Shown here in pieces: positions 52,606 to 64,000 of a DNA stretch of 64,000 nt (within the stretch, counting starts at the first letter, position 1; each line of letters begins with the position of its first letter). The translations under genes and the position numbers were made by a program. The stretch is from NCBI GenBank assembly GCA_013400115.1, contig VXBP01010405.1:62001-126000 (forward strand), written 5' to 3'. Origin of the DNA: Rhinopomastus cyanomelas. Its lineage: Eukaryota; Chordata; Aves; Bucerotiformes; Rhinopomastidae. The notes under the pieces are model-generated. The model saw only the letters and a list, made by a program, of their open reading frames with translations. It had not been told where the DNA came from and ran no database searches.

Positions 52606-52668
52606 ATCAGAATCACAGGACATTAGGGATTGGAAGGGACCTCGAAAGATCATCCAGCCCAGTACCCT
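52606..52668 (-). mobile_element. CR1 family A tail, about 60 bp
   Basis: AATCACAGGACATTAGGGAT to CATCCAGCCCAGTACCC. Confidence 0.85.
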
Positions 52669-52851
52669 GTGAGGTAAGATTTGTGCTACTTCATTCTAGT
52701 GCAGTGTTTTAGACATACAGGAGCAACTGGTTCTTGCAAATAACCACGTGGAGCAGATCTGGAAGTAACCATCACACTTTTACTAAGTAGTTTATCTGTG
52801 TTTGGGGGTTGTGTCCAGAATTTTACTTGGAAAGGAAGAAGAAGAAGAAAG

Positions 52852-53207
52852 ATAAGGAGACTGGGGGGTAACCCTATGAATGTTGATAAATATGTGAAGG
52901 GTGGGTGCCAGGAGGATGGAGCCAGGCTCTGCTCAGTGACATCCAATGATAGGACAAGGAGCAATGGGTCTGAGCTGGAACAGAGGAGGTTCCACATCAA
53001 TCTGAGAAGGAACTTCTTGTCCATGAGGGTGACGGAGCACTGGAAGGGGCTGCCCAGAGAGGTTGTGGAGTCTCCTTCTCTGGAGACATTTCAAACCCAC
53101 CTGGGTATGTTCCTATGCAACTGGACTTAGGGCATCCTGCTGTGTCAGGGGGATTGGACTAGATGATCTTTTGAGGTCCCTTCTAATCCCTAATGTTCTG
53201 TGATTCC
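52852..53207 (+). mobile_element. CR1 family A with open ORF2 end
   Basis: AAGGAGACTGGGGGGTAACC to TAATGTTCTGTGATTCC. An open frame, 52798-53130, covers GNPMNVDKYVKGGCQEDGA to VVESPSLETFQTHLGMFLC with the natural stop. Confidence 0.93.
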
Positions 53208-53992
53208 TCCAGCCAGATGCTGAGCAAACGAGATTCCTCACAACTCCCTCCCTTATTTCTCTGGGATTTCCTGTAGCAGCAATGCTACAATCTCATTTCT
53301 GTAATCTAGAAGAAGCAAAACTCCCCTTTGCTCTCATTTCTGAGAAGGCCCTCACAGCGTATGAGGTTGCAATCCTCAACATCTCAAAAGAGCATCAGTT
53401 TTCCTTGTTTTGGAGTCTCTGCTAATCTGAGCCCCATGCCTGCCACAGTGCTTTGTTTATGCAGCCCTTTTGCTGTTCCCTTCCTGCCTTGCAAATGTTG
53501 TTTTGACATCGTGGTCACCAGGTGCCCCACCACCCCTTCCATCCACAGACACTTGTGCAGCAGATGGTACAAATGGGTTGGCAATAATTCGGTGCCTCGG
53601 CGCTGAATTGCCTTGTCTGGTGGTGACGGTGACTAGACAGGGTTAATGACAGGAGCAGGGAAAGAAAGGAAAACAAAAAGAACCTGTAGGGATACACTTT
53701 CAGAGAAGAAAGACACTCTTCCACAAGACAGACACTCTGCTGAACTATCTCTTGTTCCTCATAAGCAAGAGCTATGTTATGCAGCAAGAGAGGTTTATTT
53801 TAGAAAGGTACCTTCAGTTCAATTCCATTTTAAAATGTCACCACTTCCCTCATCTCCTTTGATCATCCTCAGTCCAATGGTTCTGATTGTATTTTCAGCC
53901 TCACCTTACAAGAGTATTGTTGGGTAGAGTACGATGCTCTAAGGATAGAAACTAAATAAGGCTGCTAAGGGGTGGTGGCAGTTTTCATGAGA
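53208..53992. other. Unique non-coding stretch
   Basis: Open frames of 60-110 codons overlap on both strands without a recognisable domain. No gene called. Confidence 0.4.
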
Positions 53993-54243
53993 CCAACAGA
54001 CAAGGGGCAATGGGTGTGAGCTGGAACAGAGGAGGTTCCACATCAATATGAGAAGGAACTTCATCCCAGTGAGGGTGACAGAGCACTGGCTACCCAAGGT
54101 GTTTGTGGAGTCTCCTTCTCTGGAGATGTTTAAAACCTGCCTGGACATGTTCCTGTGCAACTTCATCTAGGTCTGCTCTGGCAGAGGGATCGGTCTGGAT
54201 GATCTTTTGAGGTCACTTCCAATCCCTAATGTTCTGTGATAAC
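53993..54243 (+). mobile_element. CR1 family A
   Basis: CAACAGACAAGGGGCAATGG to TAATGTTCTGTGATAAC, with a 9-bp deletion in ACTGGCTACCCAAGG. Confidence 0.92.
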
Positions 54244-54611
54244 TAGTTGCTTTACTCTGCTGGCTGCTTCTTCAAATAAATCACTCAGATTGTTTTCATT
54301 CATTTCACTGCTGCTGAATTGCAGATAATATTCCTGTCCCAGGGATGCTGTAATAATTAATTTATCACTTCAAACCACCTGGGATTTGAAAAGGTGTGTG
54401 TGTGTGTACAAGCAACTTCACGCGAGCAGAATGTGTATAAATATTGCCTTTACTTTGTGTGTTAGGAAAAGAGGTTGTTGTTCCAGAATCAGCATTGAAA
54501 GTTTTTGAACAAGAATAATCAGAAAACATCCTGTTTCGAGAATTCAGGCTGTCACACTCCAATGACAGTCACACTTCTCATCTCCAAATTATCTCCAGAT
54601 ACACATTTCAT
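54244..54611. other. Unique non-coding stretch
   Basis: A short GTGTGTGTGTGT run at 54396-54407. Nothing else recognised. Confidence 0.45.
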
Positions 54612-54930
54612 AGGATCATAGAATCATTAGGGATTGGAAGGGACCTCAAAAGATCATCTAGTCCAATCCCCCTGCCACAGCAGGATCTCTTCACTGGAGA
54701 AGTTACAGAGTCAGAATCACTCAGGGTTGGAAGGGACCACACAATCCTCCAGTTCCAAGCCCCACACCATGGGCAGGGACACCCCACCCTAGATCAGGCT
54801 GGCCAGAGCCCCATCCAGCCCGGCCTTAAACACCTCCAGGGATGGGGCCACCTCCCTGGGCAACCCATTCCAGGCTCTCACCCCTCTCATGGTGAAGAAC
54901 TTCCTCCTCACATCCAGTCTAAATCTACTT
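54612..54930 (-). mobile_element. CR1 family B with a family A tail appended
   Basis: A tail at 54612-54686, linker TCTTCACTGGAGAAGTTACA (54687-54706), then B tail and body to CTCCTCACATCCAGTCTAAA. Shares the GATGGGGCCACCTCCC deletion with the 49-kb copy. Confidence 0.92.
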
Positions 54931-55167
54931 CTCTTCTTTTTCTCTATATCAGCTCCCTCGGAGCGCTCAAGATGCTGAAATCATTGACACTGAAGAAACT
55001 CCACACTGCTGTCCTTTTCCAGAATGATGTGGAGTTATTTGTGTTCTACTTTGGGGGGCTTTGCCAGACATTGGAGATTGTACTGTAGGCAGGGCCACTG
55101 AGAGGCACAACATGACTCCTGCCATTGCTGCTGCAAGGGCAACAAGAAATTCAGAAAGAATTAAAGA

Positions 55168-55507
55168 AATCACCTCATCACACTCTACGTTTATATTAAA
55201 GTACATTGCAGAGATGTTGGTGCTGGTCTCCTCTCACAGGTCATTAGTGACAGAAGCAGGTGGAAGAGCTTCAGGCTTCAACAGGGGAAGGTTAGACTGG
55301 AAATCAGGAAGAAATTCTTGACAGAGAGAGTGGTCAGGCACTGGCCCGGGCTGCCCAGGGTGGTGGTTGAGTCTCCATCCCTGGATGTGTTTAGAGGTAG
55401 TGTTGGGAGACCTGTTTTCAGGGTGAACTTGTAGAGTAGGGTTGATGGTTGGACTCGATGATCCCAAGGGTCTTTTCCTACCTGAATGCTTCTATGACTC
55501 TACGAAA
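55168..55507 (+). mobile_element. CR1 family C
   Basis: AAATCACCTCATCACACTCT to the C tail and TGACTCTACGAAATG. An open remnant at 55061-55321 includes SHRSLVTEAGGRASGFNRGR. The VVESPSLDV region is followed by an internal deletion. Confidence 0.9.
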
Positions 55508-56267
55508 TGCATGTGGATGCATTTGGGCTTCTTAAGCAGCATCACTGACCCCAATTACTCTGTAGCACCACAAACAAGATTTGATCACTGAATATTAAGT
55601 CACTGGTTCTAAGCTGCTTTCTGGAGGTCTGTGCTACTCACAAGACCAGTTTGCAAAAACGAGGCAGTTCTGCAAATTTATTGCTAGATTTCTTCTTAGA
55701 ATAAGAAATAAAATGTGAAAAAAATGTTGTAATGTCTTTTCCCCCCCCCCCCCCCTAAGCTCTGGGGTTTAGCTTGTTAAAGGGTGTAGGAAACTTGCCT
55801 CTTCAATGATCACAATGTGGCTGCATCAAAAACCAGTAATGTTTTGGTTTTCTACTTTTTGCTTTTAAGCCAGAGCTACATGGATTTTTGCCTTTGGAAA
55901 GGCAAGAATGCACTAGATAGAGCCCTGGCACATACTTCTGTCTCTGCTTCAAGTTCTGACATCATCTTGGGTAAGTGTTTTAAATCCTCTGTGGCTCAAT
56001 TCCCCAACTGCTCATCGGAGCTAATATTACTCCCTTGTCCCTGTTCTTTCACTGATTCCTTTGTTTAGATTGTGCAGTCAGCTGAGAATTCCTAAGTACA
56101 ACACTTTCCCACCAGATTCACCAGCACTAAAAACTGTGGAGGAAGCTGTAAATTCCACAGGAGTGTTGGATGAAGACACCAGAAGGGCAGGATGGGCACC
56201 CTGATGTGCTTCAGTGAAGGATGTGACCTTCTTGGTCACACGTTCTCCACAGTTCAGGGTTAAAACA
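55508..56267. other. Unique non-coding stretch
   Basis: Contains a run of 15 C at 55741-55755. No gene recognised. Confidence 0.5.
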
Positions 56268-56503
56268 CTATCACAGACCATTAAGGATTGGAAGGGACCT
56301 TGAAAGGTCATCCAGCATAATCCTCCTGCCACAGCAGGATCCTCCAGATGCAGTCACACAGGAACATGGCCAGGTGGGTTTTCAGTGTCTCCAGAGGAGA
56401 CTCCACAACCTCCCTGGGCAGCCTCTTCCCATGCTCTGTCACCCTCACTGTGAAGATATTCATTCTCATATGGATGTCAAACCTGCTGTGTTCCACTTTG
56501 ACA
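56268..56503 (-). mobile_element. CR1 family A
   Basis: CTATCACAGACCATTAAGGA to AACCTGCTGTGTTCCACTTT. Its tail carries GATCCTCCAGATGCAGTC. Confidence 0.9.
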
Positions 56504-56940
56504 TCTAATTAATTACATCTAATTGCATACATGAAAATAAAGTCTCTCCAAAGCTCTTGTTCCAACTTTCCTTATGTGTCATGGCCAGATTTCCAGTCCC
56601 TGCAGGAATATTTACTCTTTGGTCATGAATATATTGCTTATCCTCAAATCTCTTTGATTTCCAGCTCATTTTGAGGTTGCTGTCCCTGGGTGGCTGTTGC
56701 ACAAGCAGGTCAGCAAGTCACCTTCTACATGTCCCAGGAGGTCACTTCCCACAGTGACCTGGAGATCTTTGTTTTGAGAAGTGTTCAAGTTCAAGGGGGT
56801 GTATCCTTCCCCTTCAGAACCCTGACATTGTTTTTATTATTTATGTTACCACATTCTGCTTTTTTGAAAATAATCCTGAATAATGGTGGTTTTTAAAGAT
56901 ATTTTCTGTGTTAAAGCAGAGGAAAATATCAGAACCTGGT
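56504..56940. other. Unique non-coding stretch
   Basis: No feature recognised. Confidence 0.4.
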
Positions 56941-57389
56941 AACTTCTGGAGAGTCCAGAGCAGAGCAAAAAAGGGAGGGGAGCATCTCCCTGATGAGGAA
57001 AGGCTGAGGGAGCTGGGTCTCTTGAGCTTGGAAAAAAAGAGCCTGAGGGGTGACCCCGGAATGTTGATCAGTATGGAAAGGGTGGGTGCCAGGAGGATGG
57101 AGCCAGGCTCTGCTCAGGGACACCCAATGATAGGACAAGGGGCAACCGGTGTGGAATATGCGCAGTTCCACATCAATGTGAGAAGGAACTTCTTCACAGT
57201 GAGGGTGATAGACCACGGGAAGGGGCTGCCCAGGGAGTTGTGGAATCTCCTTCTCTGGAGACATTTCAAACCCACCTGGATATGGCCATGCGTGATTTGA
57301 TCTGCGTGATCCTGCTGTGGCAGGACAGTTGGACTAGATGATCTTCCAAAATCCCTTCCAATTTCTACTGTTCTGTAATTCTGTGATTC
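56941..57389 (+). mobile_element. CR1 family A, 450 bp
   Basis: AACTTCTGGAGAGTCCAGAG to TTCTGTAATTCTGTGATTC. Open 56908-57300: EERLRELGLLSLEKKSLRGD, then a frame change before QFHINVRRNFFTVRVIDHG. Confidence 0.93.
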
Positions 57390-58009
57390 TGATAAATGTC
57401 TGGATGAGTTTGAACAATGAAAGACTTGAAATAGATAAAAAAAATCCAAATAGGTAGAAAAACTTCACAACTTTTCTAATGACAAAAAACTTCTGCTCTC
57501 AACAGGTTATTACACAAAAGCATGTGCTCCTAAAAGAGTGCTCTTCTTCCCTAGACAGTATGATTCTTTTCCTCTTTAGTGTGTTTTCCTTGTATCCCAC
57601 TGTTTTGAAGGTGGAGCTGAGTCTCTGTAGATAGTGCCACACTGATAACACCTCAATTAAACATGTAGTCTAATGGGCTCGTTAGTGTAAATGTATGGGA
57701 TTGACCTCTGTTCTGCTAACAGAATTGAAGTTAATCAGATAAAATTCAAAGAGTAAACTGAAGGATTATGCCTTCCCTCATGGGGAAACAGTCTTTGGAG
57801 AACCTGTTGGCATCCAGAAAGTTCTATCAAGTCATCACTACATTTGAACTACCTTGGGATGGTTTCCTACCTTTTGCCTCTGATGCAAGAAGCCTTCCTG
57901 TTTCTCTCATGCCAATATTCTGCTTAGCCCAGCGAGATCAGGAACCCTACTTGATGTCCTGGGGACCATCACCACAGCCAGAATCAACCATTCATCACAT
58001 AGTCACCCA
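57390..58009. other. Unique non-coding stretch
   Basis: No feature recognised. Confidence 0.4.
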
Positions 58010-58155
58010 GAATCACAGAACATTAGGGGTTGGAAGGGACCTCTTAAAGATCATCCAGTCCAATGCCCCTGCCATAGCAAGATCACCTAGATCCAGTCAC
58101 ACGGGAACATGTCTGGTGGGTTTTAATCATCTCCAGAGAAGGAGACTTCACAGCC
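58010..58155 (-). mobile_element. CR1 family A, short copy
   Basis: CCAGAATCACAGAACATTAG to CCAGAGAAGGAGACTTCACA. Confidence 0.92.
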
Positions 58156-58202
58156 TTATTCTTATTATTATCTGAAAGAAGTGATTTGGTTCCTCATGTG
58201 TT

Positions 58203-58471
58203 CTCATAGAATCATAGAATCATTAGAGATTGGAAGGGACCTCGAAAGATCATCCAGTCCAATCCCCCTGCCACAGCAGGATCACCCAAACCAAGTCACA
58301 CAGGAACACATCCAGGTGGGTCTGAAACATCTCCAGTGAAGGAGACTCCACCCCCCCCCTGGGCAGCCCCTTCCAGTGCTCTGTCACCCACTGTGAAGAA
58401 GTTCCTTCTGATATTTATATGGAACCTCCTCTGTTCCAACCTATACCCATTGCCCCTTGTCCTATGACTAT
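58203..58471 (-). mobile_element. CR1 family A
   Basis: TCATAGAATCATAGAATCAT to CCCATTGCCCCTTGTCCTAT. A C-run expansion at 58350-58360 (CCCCCCCCCC). Confidence 0.93.
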
Positions 58472-58553
58472 GATTCAGTTTTCACAGTAGTTTTGCTCAA
58501 TGGCACAAGTATTAAATCTATAAATATTAAAGGTATAAATTGTTCTACGTAAA

Positions 58554-58600
58554 GAAACCTCCTGTGTTCCAGCTCACACCCATTGCCCCTTGTCCTACAC
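58554..58600 (-). mobile_element. Detached CR1 family A piece
   Basis: AAACCTCCTGTGTTCCAGCT to GCCCCTTGTCCTACAC repeats the last 45 bp of the preceding element (58424-58468) after about 85 bp of other sequence. Confidence 0.82.
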
Positions 58601-59829
58601 AAGTATGGCTAGAAATAGTGATGATAGTAGGAAGGTTTGGACTTCCAGCTTATGAGGTGCCCATGCAGGTGTTAACCAGGGTTATTCAGAACCAATTTGC
58701 CTGCACATTGAGTGTTCACTCAGTTCAATGGTTAAATACAACCTCAGTGCTAAAGAACACCCCAGCACTTCACCCCTACCAGGAGACCAGTCGGCCAGTC
58801 TCTCCTCTGTTTATTCAACAGCAAACCACTGCTATTTGCCAAACAAAAAAGCAACGCAGTCAGAACACTGAAACCCTTTATTTTCTTCTTTTTTTTCCAA
58901 ACCACTCCAACTAAACTCCACAAACCCAGCCAGTCACTGCTTCCCTGCCAGCTGATTATGCAGCCACGTTGTTTGAAAGCTTGCATAATTTACATTAGCA
59001 TGCCTAAGATCTCAGGTGACTATGCCTTTGAGGCCAGCGTGATAGCCCCAATGGACCACGATTTGATATTCTTCCCAATATCTGACCCTTTTTTCCCTGT
59101 TAATTATAGGCAGACTTCCCTGGCCTGGGCCCGGATCTGCACCTGTTTCCCATCTCTGAGCAGCTGCTAATTAGGTTGCAAATGGTGGGGCTGGGCAGAG
59201 CTGGCCACACATGCTTCAGCAGCCTATTGATCAGGTCGGCATGCCATGCACACAACCATCATTACCTTCTGAACCCACTTCCCACAATAAAAGCAGCTCA
59301 CAAACACCACATTGTGTTGAAAGAGAAGCTGCGTCACTTCTTCTACCGGTGATGTGGAACAACGCTGCTCCAGCGGAGCAAGGGGCTGCGGAGGATGGGT
59401 TTTGCAGTCTGAAATCCCTTTTGCAGGAGGAACTGATTAATATTTTGAGTTGTTTTCAATATAATATATTAAGTGTATTTACTGTGGAGGGAGGGGGATC
59501 TCCAACCAAGCATCTAAAGCTGCAGTAGCAGTTCAGTGACATCTTTTACTGGTTTTCTCAGTTATTTATTTCTCTTTTGGTTCTCAGTAACTTCTGAATC
59601 TTTCCTTCAATAATAATAAACCAGAAAAGTTGTATTTTGATCAGATTTCTTTTGAAACGCAGATGAAATTCATGCATGTGACAATACTGGAACCAGTCAC
59701 CAGAGTCACTGGTGATAACCCAGTTTGCATCAGCTAGAAGAAGCAGCTTCTCTCTTGTAGTTTCAAATGAGGAAATGATGGTGAAATGTGTTTCATCGAT
59801 ACATGAAACACATTCTTCATCAATCACAA
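58601..59829. other. CR1-free stretch of about 1.2 kb
   Basis: 58930-59250 has several homeodomain-type sites (GCTGATTATGCAG, TTACATTAGCATGC, GTTAATTATAGG, GCTAATTAGG) mixed with GC-rich sequence. It is a candidate enhancer by appearance only. No exon recognised. Confidence 0.4.
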
Positions 59830-59977
59830 ATCATAGAATCATTAGAGATTGGAAGGGACCTCAAAAGGTTATCTAGTCCAATCCCCCTGACAGTGCAGGG
59901 TCACCTAGACCAGGTTGCACAAGAACATGTCCAGGCAGGTTTTAAATGTCTTCAGAGAAGGAGACTCCATAACACCC
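59830..59977 (-). mobile_element. CR1 family A, short copy
   Basis: ATCATAGAATCATTAGAGAT to GGAGACTCCATAACACCCC. Confidence 0.92.
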
Positions 59978-60061
59978 CATTCAGCCACCCATCTCAGATG
60001 TAGACTCTTGCCCATTCTGCTTCTTCCCCATTCAGCCATCCATCTCAGATGTAGACTCTTG
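59976..60061 (+). repeat. 35-bp direct repeat, 51-bp spacing
   Basis: CCATTCAGCCACCCATCTCA (about 59978) recurs as CCATTCAGCCATCCATCTCA (about 60028). Both continue GATGTAGACTCTTG. The first copy abuts the 5' end of the CR1. Confidence 0.88.
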
Positions 60062-60136
60062 TGCTGCACACAACTCAGGTTGGAGTAGATTAATCCCATG
60101 CAAAGAACGGTGTAAACAGAAAGGTCTCAAACTTCC

Positions 60137-60287
60137 ATTGGAGTCTCCTTCTCTGGAGAGGTTTAAACCCACCTGGATATGTTTCTGTGTAACTTGATCT
60201 AGGGGATCCTGCTGTGGTGGGGGGATTGGACTGGATGATCTTTTGAGGTCCCTTCCAATCCTTCATGATTCTATGATTCTATGATAT
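60137..60287 (+). mobile_element. CR1 family A, short copy
   Basis: TTGGAGTCTCCTTCTCTGGA to GATTCTATGATTCTATGATA. Confidence 0.92.
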
Positions 60288-60395
60288 GTAAGAGAGTAGC
60301 ACTTTTCGAGATCAGCCCAGGAGCTTCCCTGTAGTCAAGAAATTGTTGTCACCAGTGTATTGTATGAACCAACAAGAGCTTGCAGTGACTGGACG

Positions 60396-60668
60396 TGGTT
60401 TAATGGCTTCACAGTGAAAAAGGAAATAGTTAGATCAGAAATTAGGAAGAAGTTCATCACTACAAGGATGGTGACACATTGGAACAGGTTGGCAATGAAA
60501 GCTGTGGCTGCTCCATCGCTGCAACTGTTCCAGGCCAGGTTGGACGGGGCTCTGAGCAACCTAGTCTGGTGAGAGGTGTCCCTGTCCATGGCATGTCCAT
60601 GTTGGAACTAGATGATCTCTGAGGTCACTTCCAACCTAAACCAGTTGATGATTCTATGATTGTGTGAC
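60396..60668 (+). mobile_element. Old CR1 fragment
   Basis: An open remnant at 60360-60572 reads FTVKKEIVRSEIRKKFITTR and ends FQARLDGALSNLVW. The tail GTTGGAACTAGATGATCTCT and octamers follow. It resembles family B but has its own tail and no appended A tail. Confidence 0.85.
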
Positions 60669-60691
60669 AGAACCATCATGGTTAAATTCAG

Positions 60692-60925
60692 TAGAATCAC
60701 AGAATCAATAGGACTTGGAAGGGACCTTGAAAGATCACCCAGTCCAATCCTCCTGCCACAGCAGGATCACCTAGACCAAGTCACACAGGAACACGTCCAG
60801 GTGGGTTTTAAACATCTTCAGAGACAGAGACTCCACAATTCCACTGGGCAGACCGTTCCAATGCTCCATCACCTTCACTGGGAAGAAGTTCCTTCTGATA
60901 TTTATATGAAACCTCCTACTTTCCT
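60692..60925 (-). mobile_element. CR1 family A
   Basis: AGTAGAATCACAGAATCAAT to GAAACCTCCTACTTTCC. Confidence 0.92.
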
Positions 60926-62639
60926 TTGGTTTCATGCTGGGCTCTTGGACACTCTAGAGTCTCATTCAGAACTAAACACCAATGTTTAAGTGATGATCCC
61001 ATTTATGCATCAACATCCAGCTCCAGACAGAAGCAACTAAGTTTGGGTCTGTTCATACAGGTGCCCCAGGCACTTAGGAAAAGCAAAATAATATTGCCAT
61101 TCTTCTTAAAATTGTTCTATCACCATGAACAAGCACAAGAGGAAGTGGTCTACAATAGTTTGAGCCTCACACCAACTTACTACGACAAGGTACCCATCAC
61201 CTGCAAACAGAGACACCTGCAGTCCAAAGGATTCCTGTCCACAGGAAATATTCTGAAGCAGTTTTGCATCGGATGCAGAATAAATCAAAGACTTCCATAA
61301 GCAGAATATTATGTGAAACTCACCCTATAAATAATTCACTGTGAATTACTCGCTTCTCTCAGGATCTACGGACCAGACTCCCTGCTGGTGTAAATCCACC
61401 ATCATTCTGCTGGCTTCTCCAAAGCGGTGCTGCTTTACACCAGCTCAGTAGCCGACCCGGTGTCGTGATGAAGGAAGCCTCATCAGCATAATAGGACAGG
61501 ATATGCTTTGTGGAAAAAAATAGGAGTAGAACAGAAAGGGTAGCAAAACAGTTCACCAGCTTCTCACAACCTTGATATGTCTGTGGACGGTGCGAACCGG
61601 CCAGAAGCCTCTTTGTGCAGGCTAGTGCTGCTCTAGGAAGCTGCAGCAGGTGAAAACACGATAATCATCTTCCCATTTTTCAGGAAACAATGATCTGAAA
61701 CAATCGTTGGCAGCTCAGCTCGTGTCAGGCTGTTGTTTTACAAAATCCAGCATTTCCTCTACTTTGAATTTGTATTAGCGGAGGATGAATCATTGATGCT
61801 GCCGGATCCCCTCGTTTTCCACACACAGCAGAGTGAACTATTTTCACATATCATGTCACGAGCTCTCTCTGTTTTTACATTCTCCCACTGCACTTGAATC
61901 AAAGTGAATATTTCATAGGGATTCCTTTTCTGTAGGGTTTGACCATAAATCAGGTTTGCTGGAATCTATCTGCAGAGGTGACCTGCTTTCTCAAAGCTAA
62001 CGTGGCAAAAACGCTCCTGGAAACCCCCAGAAAAACCACTGATTCCTAACTCAACACATCCTAACTGAACTGCTTTTTTCATCTCACAAACTAATGAGCT
62101 TCTTGAAAAATTGGCATGGCTTGTATTTTTATTACATGTTTAATTGCATAAAAACATCACGAGGAGTTGGCTTTAATATTTAGGACAGGCTCAGGGTGTA
62201 GTCTGGCTCAAGCCAAGGGAGAGAAAAGGAAGCAGAAAAGGTGGTGGATAAATTCACATCAACACATGACTGGATCTGAGTGGTTATGTTATAGTTAAGT
62301 GCATTATGAAAGATTTAGAAAACTCTGGTCTTGGCTTTAGGCTTAAAGTAATTAGCAAATTTAGTTTATATGAATCAGTGGAGATTCTGAATCTAACTTT
62401 AGGGGCATTAAAGTTTTTAATACAATCTCTTATCTTGTGTTCAGAGGCAATGCGGTGAGGAACATCAGGGGATCAGTAAGTACCTGATATAATAAAGCAG
62501 CTCTTGTACCCTTGCACTTCAGTGAATTGGTTCTTCTAGGACTGAATCAGATTTAAACCCCCAAATGTGGAAGTTGACAAAAATCTGAACTTCTAATTAT
62601 TAGGCCAAGGAGACTCAGGAAAAAAGTCTTTGGAAAGAA
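60926..62639. other. CR1-free stretch of about 1.7 kb
   Basis: No exon recognised. 61640-62170 is AT-rich with scattered CpG and may be constrained (inference). Confidence 0.4.
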
Positions 62640-62958
62640 TCAGGATTATAAAACATTAGGGGTTGGAAGGGACCTCGAAAGATCTTCTAGTTCAATCCTC
62701 CTGCCACAGCAGGGTCACCTAGACCAAGTCACACAGGAACACATCCAGGTGGGTCCTAAACGTCTCCAGAGAAGGAGACTCCACAACCCCCCTGGGCAGC
62801 CCCTTCCAGGGCTCTGTCACCCTCACCCGGAGGAAGTTCCTTCTCACACTGATGTGGATCCTCCTCTGTTCCAGCTCACACCCATTGCCCCTCGTCCTAC
62901 CATTGGATGACACTGAGCAGAGCCTGTCTCCATCCTCCTGACACCCACCCTTCACATA
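62640..62958 (-). mobile_element. CR1 family A with open ORF2 end
   Basis: TATAAAACATTAGGGGTTGG to CTGACACCCACCCTTCACAT. Open 62955-62719, 78 codons with the natural stop: KGGCQEDGDRLCSVSSNGRT, CELEQRRIHISVRRNFLRV and VVESPSLETFRTHLDVFLC. Confidence 0.94.
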
Positions 62959-63219
62959 AAAGTGAGATTAAATGAGAACAAAATTGCTGTTCCTTTCTAG
63001 GTGGAAGCATGATCAAGTACGAATGATATGATAGACTGTGATAGCAAGGAGCTGGACTTGATGAGCAATATCATCTTCTTGGGAGAGATGATCCAACCTA
63101 CAGAAACCACTTGTTTCCAGCTGTTCAAACACTTTCTTAGGTTGTCCACTGTCTCAAAGTGTGTCATTCTTTACTCTTTGTCTTTTAGAGGTAATCATCT
63201 ACGCTCAAATACTCAAAAT

Positions 63220-63340
63220 CACGTTGGACAGGGCTCTGGGCAACCTGGTCTATTGAGAGGTGCCCCTGCTCACAACAGGGGGGTTGGAACTAGATGATCT
63301 CTAAGGTCCCTTCCAGTCTAAACCATTCTATGCTCTGTAG
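63220..63340 (+). mobile_element. Old CR1 tail
   Basis: CACGTTGGACAGGGCTCTGG, GGTTGGAACTAGATGATCTC and CCTTCCAGTCTAAACCATTC. Confidence 0.85.
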
Positions 63341-63859
63341 AACCTGTGGTCCTTTCTTAGTCTCACTGATCAGAACTGAATTTAGGGGTTCCTATATTTT
63401 AAATAAACCACCATATTTACTTCTTGGTCTAGAAAACTTGCTCACAGTAATCCAAAACAACAAGATACTCTAAAAACCTCTTCATAGTCCCTCAGAAGAC
63501 ACAAATCCATTCTCTTGACACAGATTATCCCCCGGGCTGAGAAAATGCTGAGAATGTTGAGCTTGAACCTGGAGGTGTTAAATCATGACACTAGAACTGA
63601 AAATGCTTGGAGGAAACAGAAGCCTTCTGCAAGTTCGTCTCAGCGAGGATCTCAAGTCTTGGCTGGTCCGTTGCACAGCACAACTAACAAAGCACAAATG
63701 TCTGCTGAAAATTGAGGTCTGTTTGTGAATAACTCATGAGCACTCACAAACACATGGACAGTGATGGCTGAACACACTCTGAATAGCTTCACTGGTCATT
63801 TTCTCCTCTGACTGATTTATTAATCTATTTCACCTTCACGGTAGAGGAGCACAGAGAGT
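63341..63859. other. Unique non-coding stretch
   Basis: No feature recognised. Confidence 0.4.
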
Positions 63860-64000
63860 GACCTGTCTTATCATTAGAAGCCACTGAGCAGAGCCTGGCT
63901 CCATCCTCCTGACACCCACTTTTTCCATATTGACCAACATTCATGGGGTCACACTTCAGTGCCCTTTTTTCCAAGCTGAAGAGACCCCTCAGCCTTTCTT
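63860..64000 (-). mobile_element. CR1 family A, 3' tail absent, runs off the window
   Basis: Starts at GACCTGTCTTATCATTAGAA inside ORF2 and continues to the last base (GAGACCCCTCAGCCTTTCTT). No tail lies to its left. Confidence 0.88.

Overview
The window looks like non-coding DNA from a bird genome. CR1 retrotransposon (non-LTR LINE) fragments dominate it. By my hand tally of element edges they cover about a third of the 64 kb, in roughly 90 pieces on both strands. Almost all are 5'-truncated and many end in the ATTCTATG/ATTCTGTG octamer repeat that closes avian CR1s. Such density recalls CR1-rich birds (Piciformes, Bucerotiformes), but the sequence alone does not settle the order. I found no convincing host exon, rRNA, complete tRNA gene, CRISPR array or bacterial feature. 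Every long open frame I could interpret is a decayed CR1 ORF2 3' end or low-complexity sequence.

I sort CR1 copies by their 3' ends. Family A (most copies, probably youngest) ends GGATTGGACTGGATGATC, then CCCTTCCAATCCCTAATG and the octamers; its ORF2 C-terminus reads like VVESPSLEMFKTHLDVFLCDLV. Family B has a C-terminus like VFKARLDGALASLI and a tail GTTGGAACTGGATGATC. Family C has HWNRLPRVVVDSPSL and a tail TTGATGGTTGGACTTGATGA. 'Old' marks diverged copies that fit none of these.

Layout: 0-7 kb holds A copies, an isolated CR1 reverse-transcriptase fragment and a 23-bp minisatellite. 7-8.2 kb is CR1-free. 8.2-22 kb is dense CR1, including tandem arrays of A tails at 15.0 and 18.0 kb. 22.1-23.7 kb holds three single N gaps flanked by exact 250-bp and 163-bp duplications, so local assembly is suspect. 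25.1-25.6 kb is an A-rich low-complexity block. 26.5-29.1 kb holds a long CR1 interrupted by a tRNA-Lys-like SINE with a CR1-like tail. 32.4-34.9 kb is CR1-poor. 35-64 kb alternates CR1 clusters with unique stretches, several of which (near 34, 49.7, 59.1 and 62 kb) look like candidate conserved non-coding sequence.

The main unusual signals concern how CR1 3' ends behave: every B copy carries an A tail spliced after its own tail, A tails form tandem arrays with 70-, 76- and 92-bp periods, several short A copies begin at the same nucleotide, and inverted (foldback) CR1 pairs recur.
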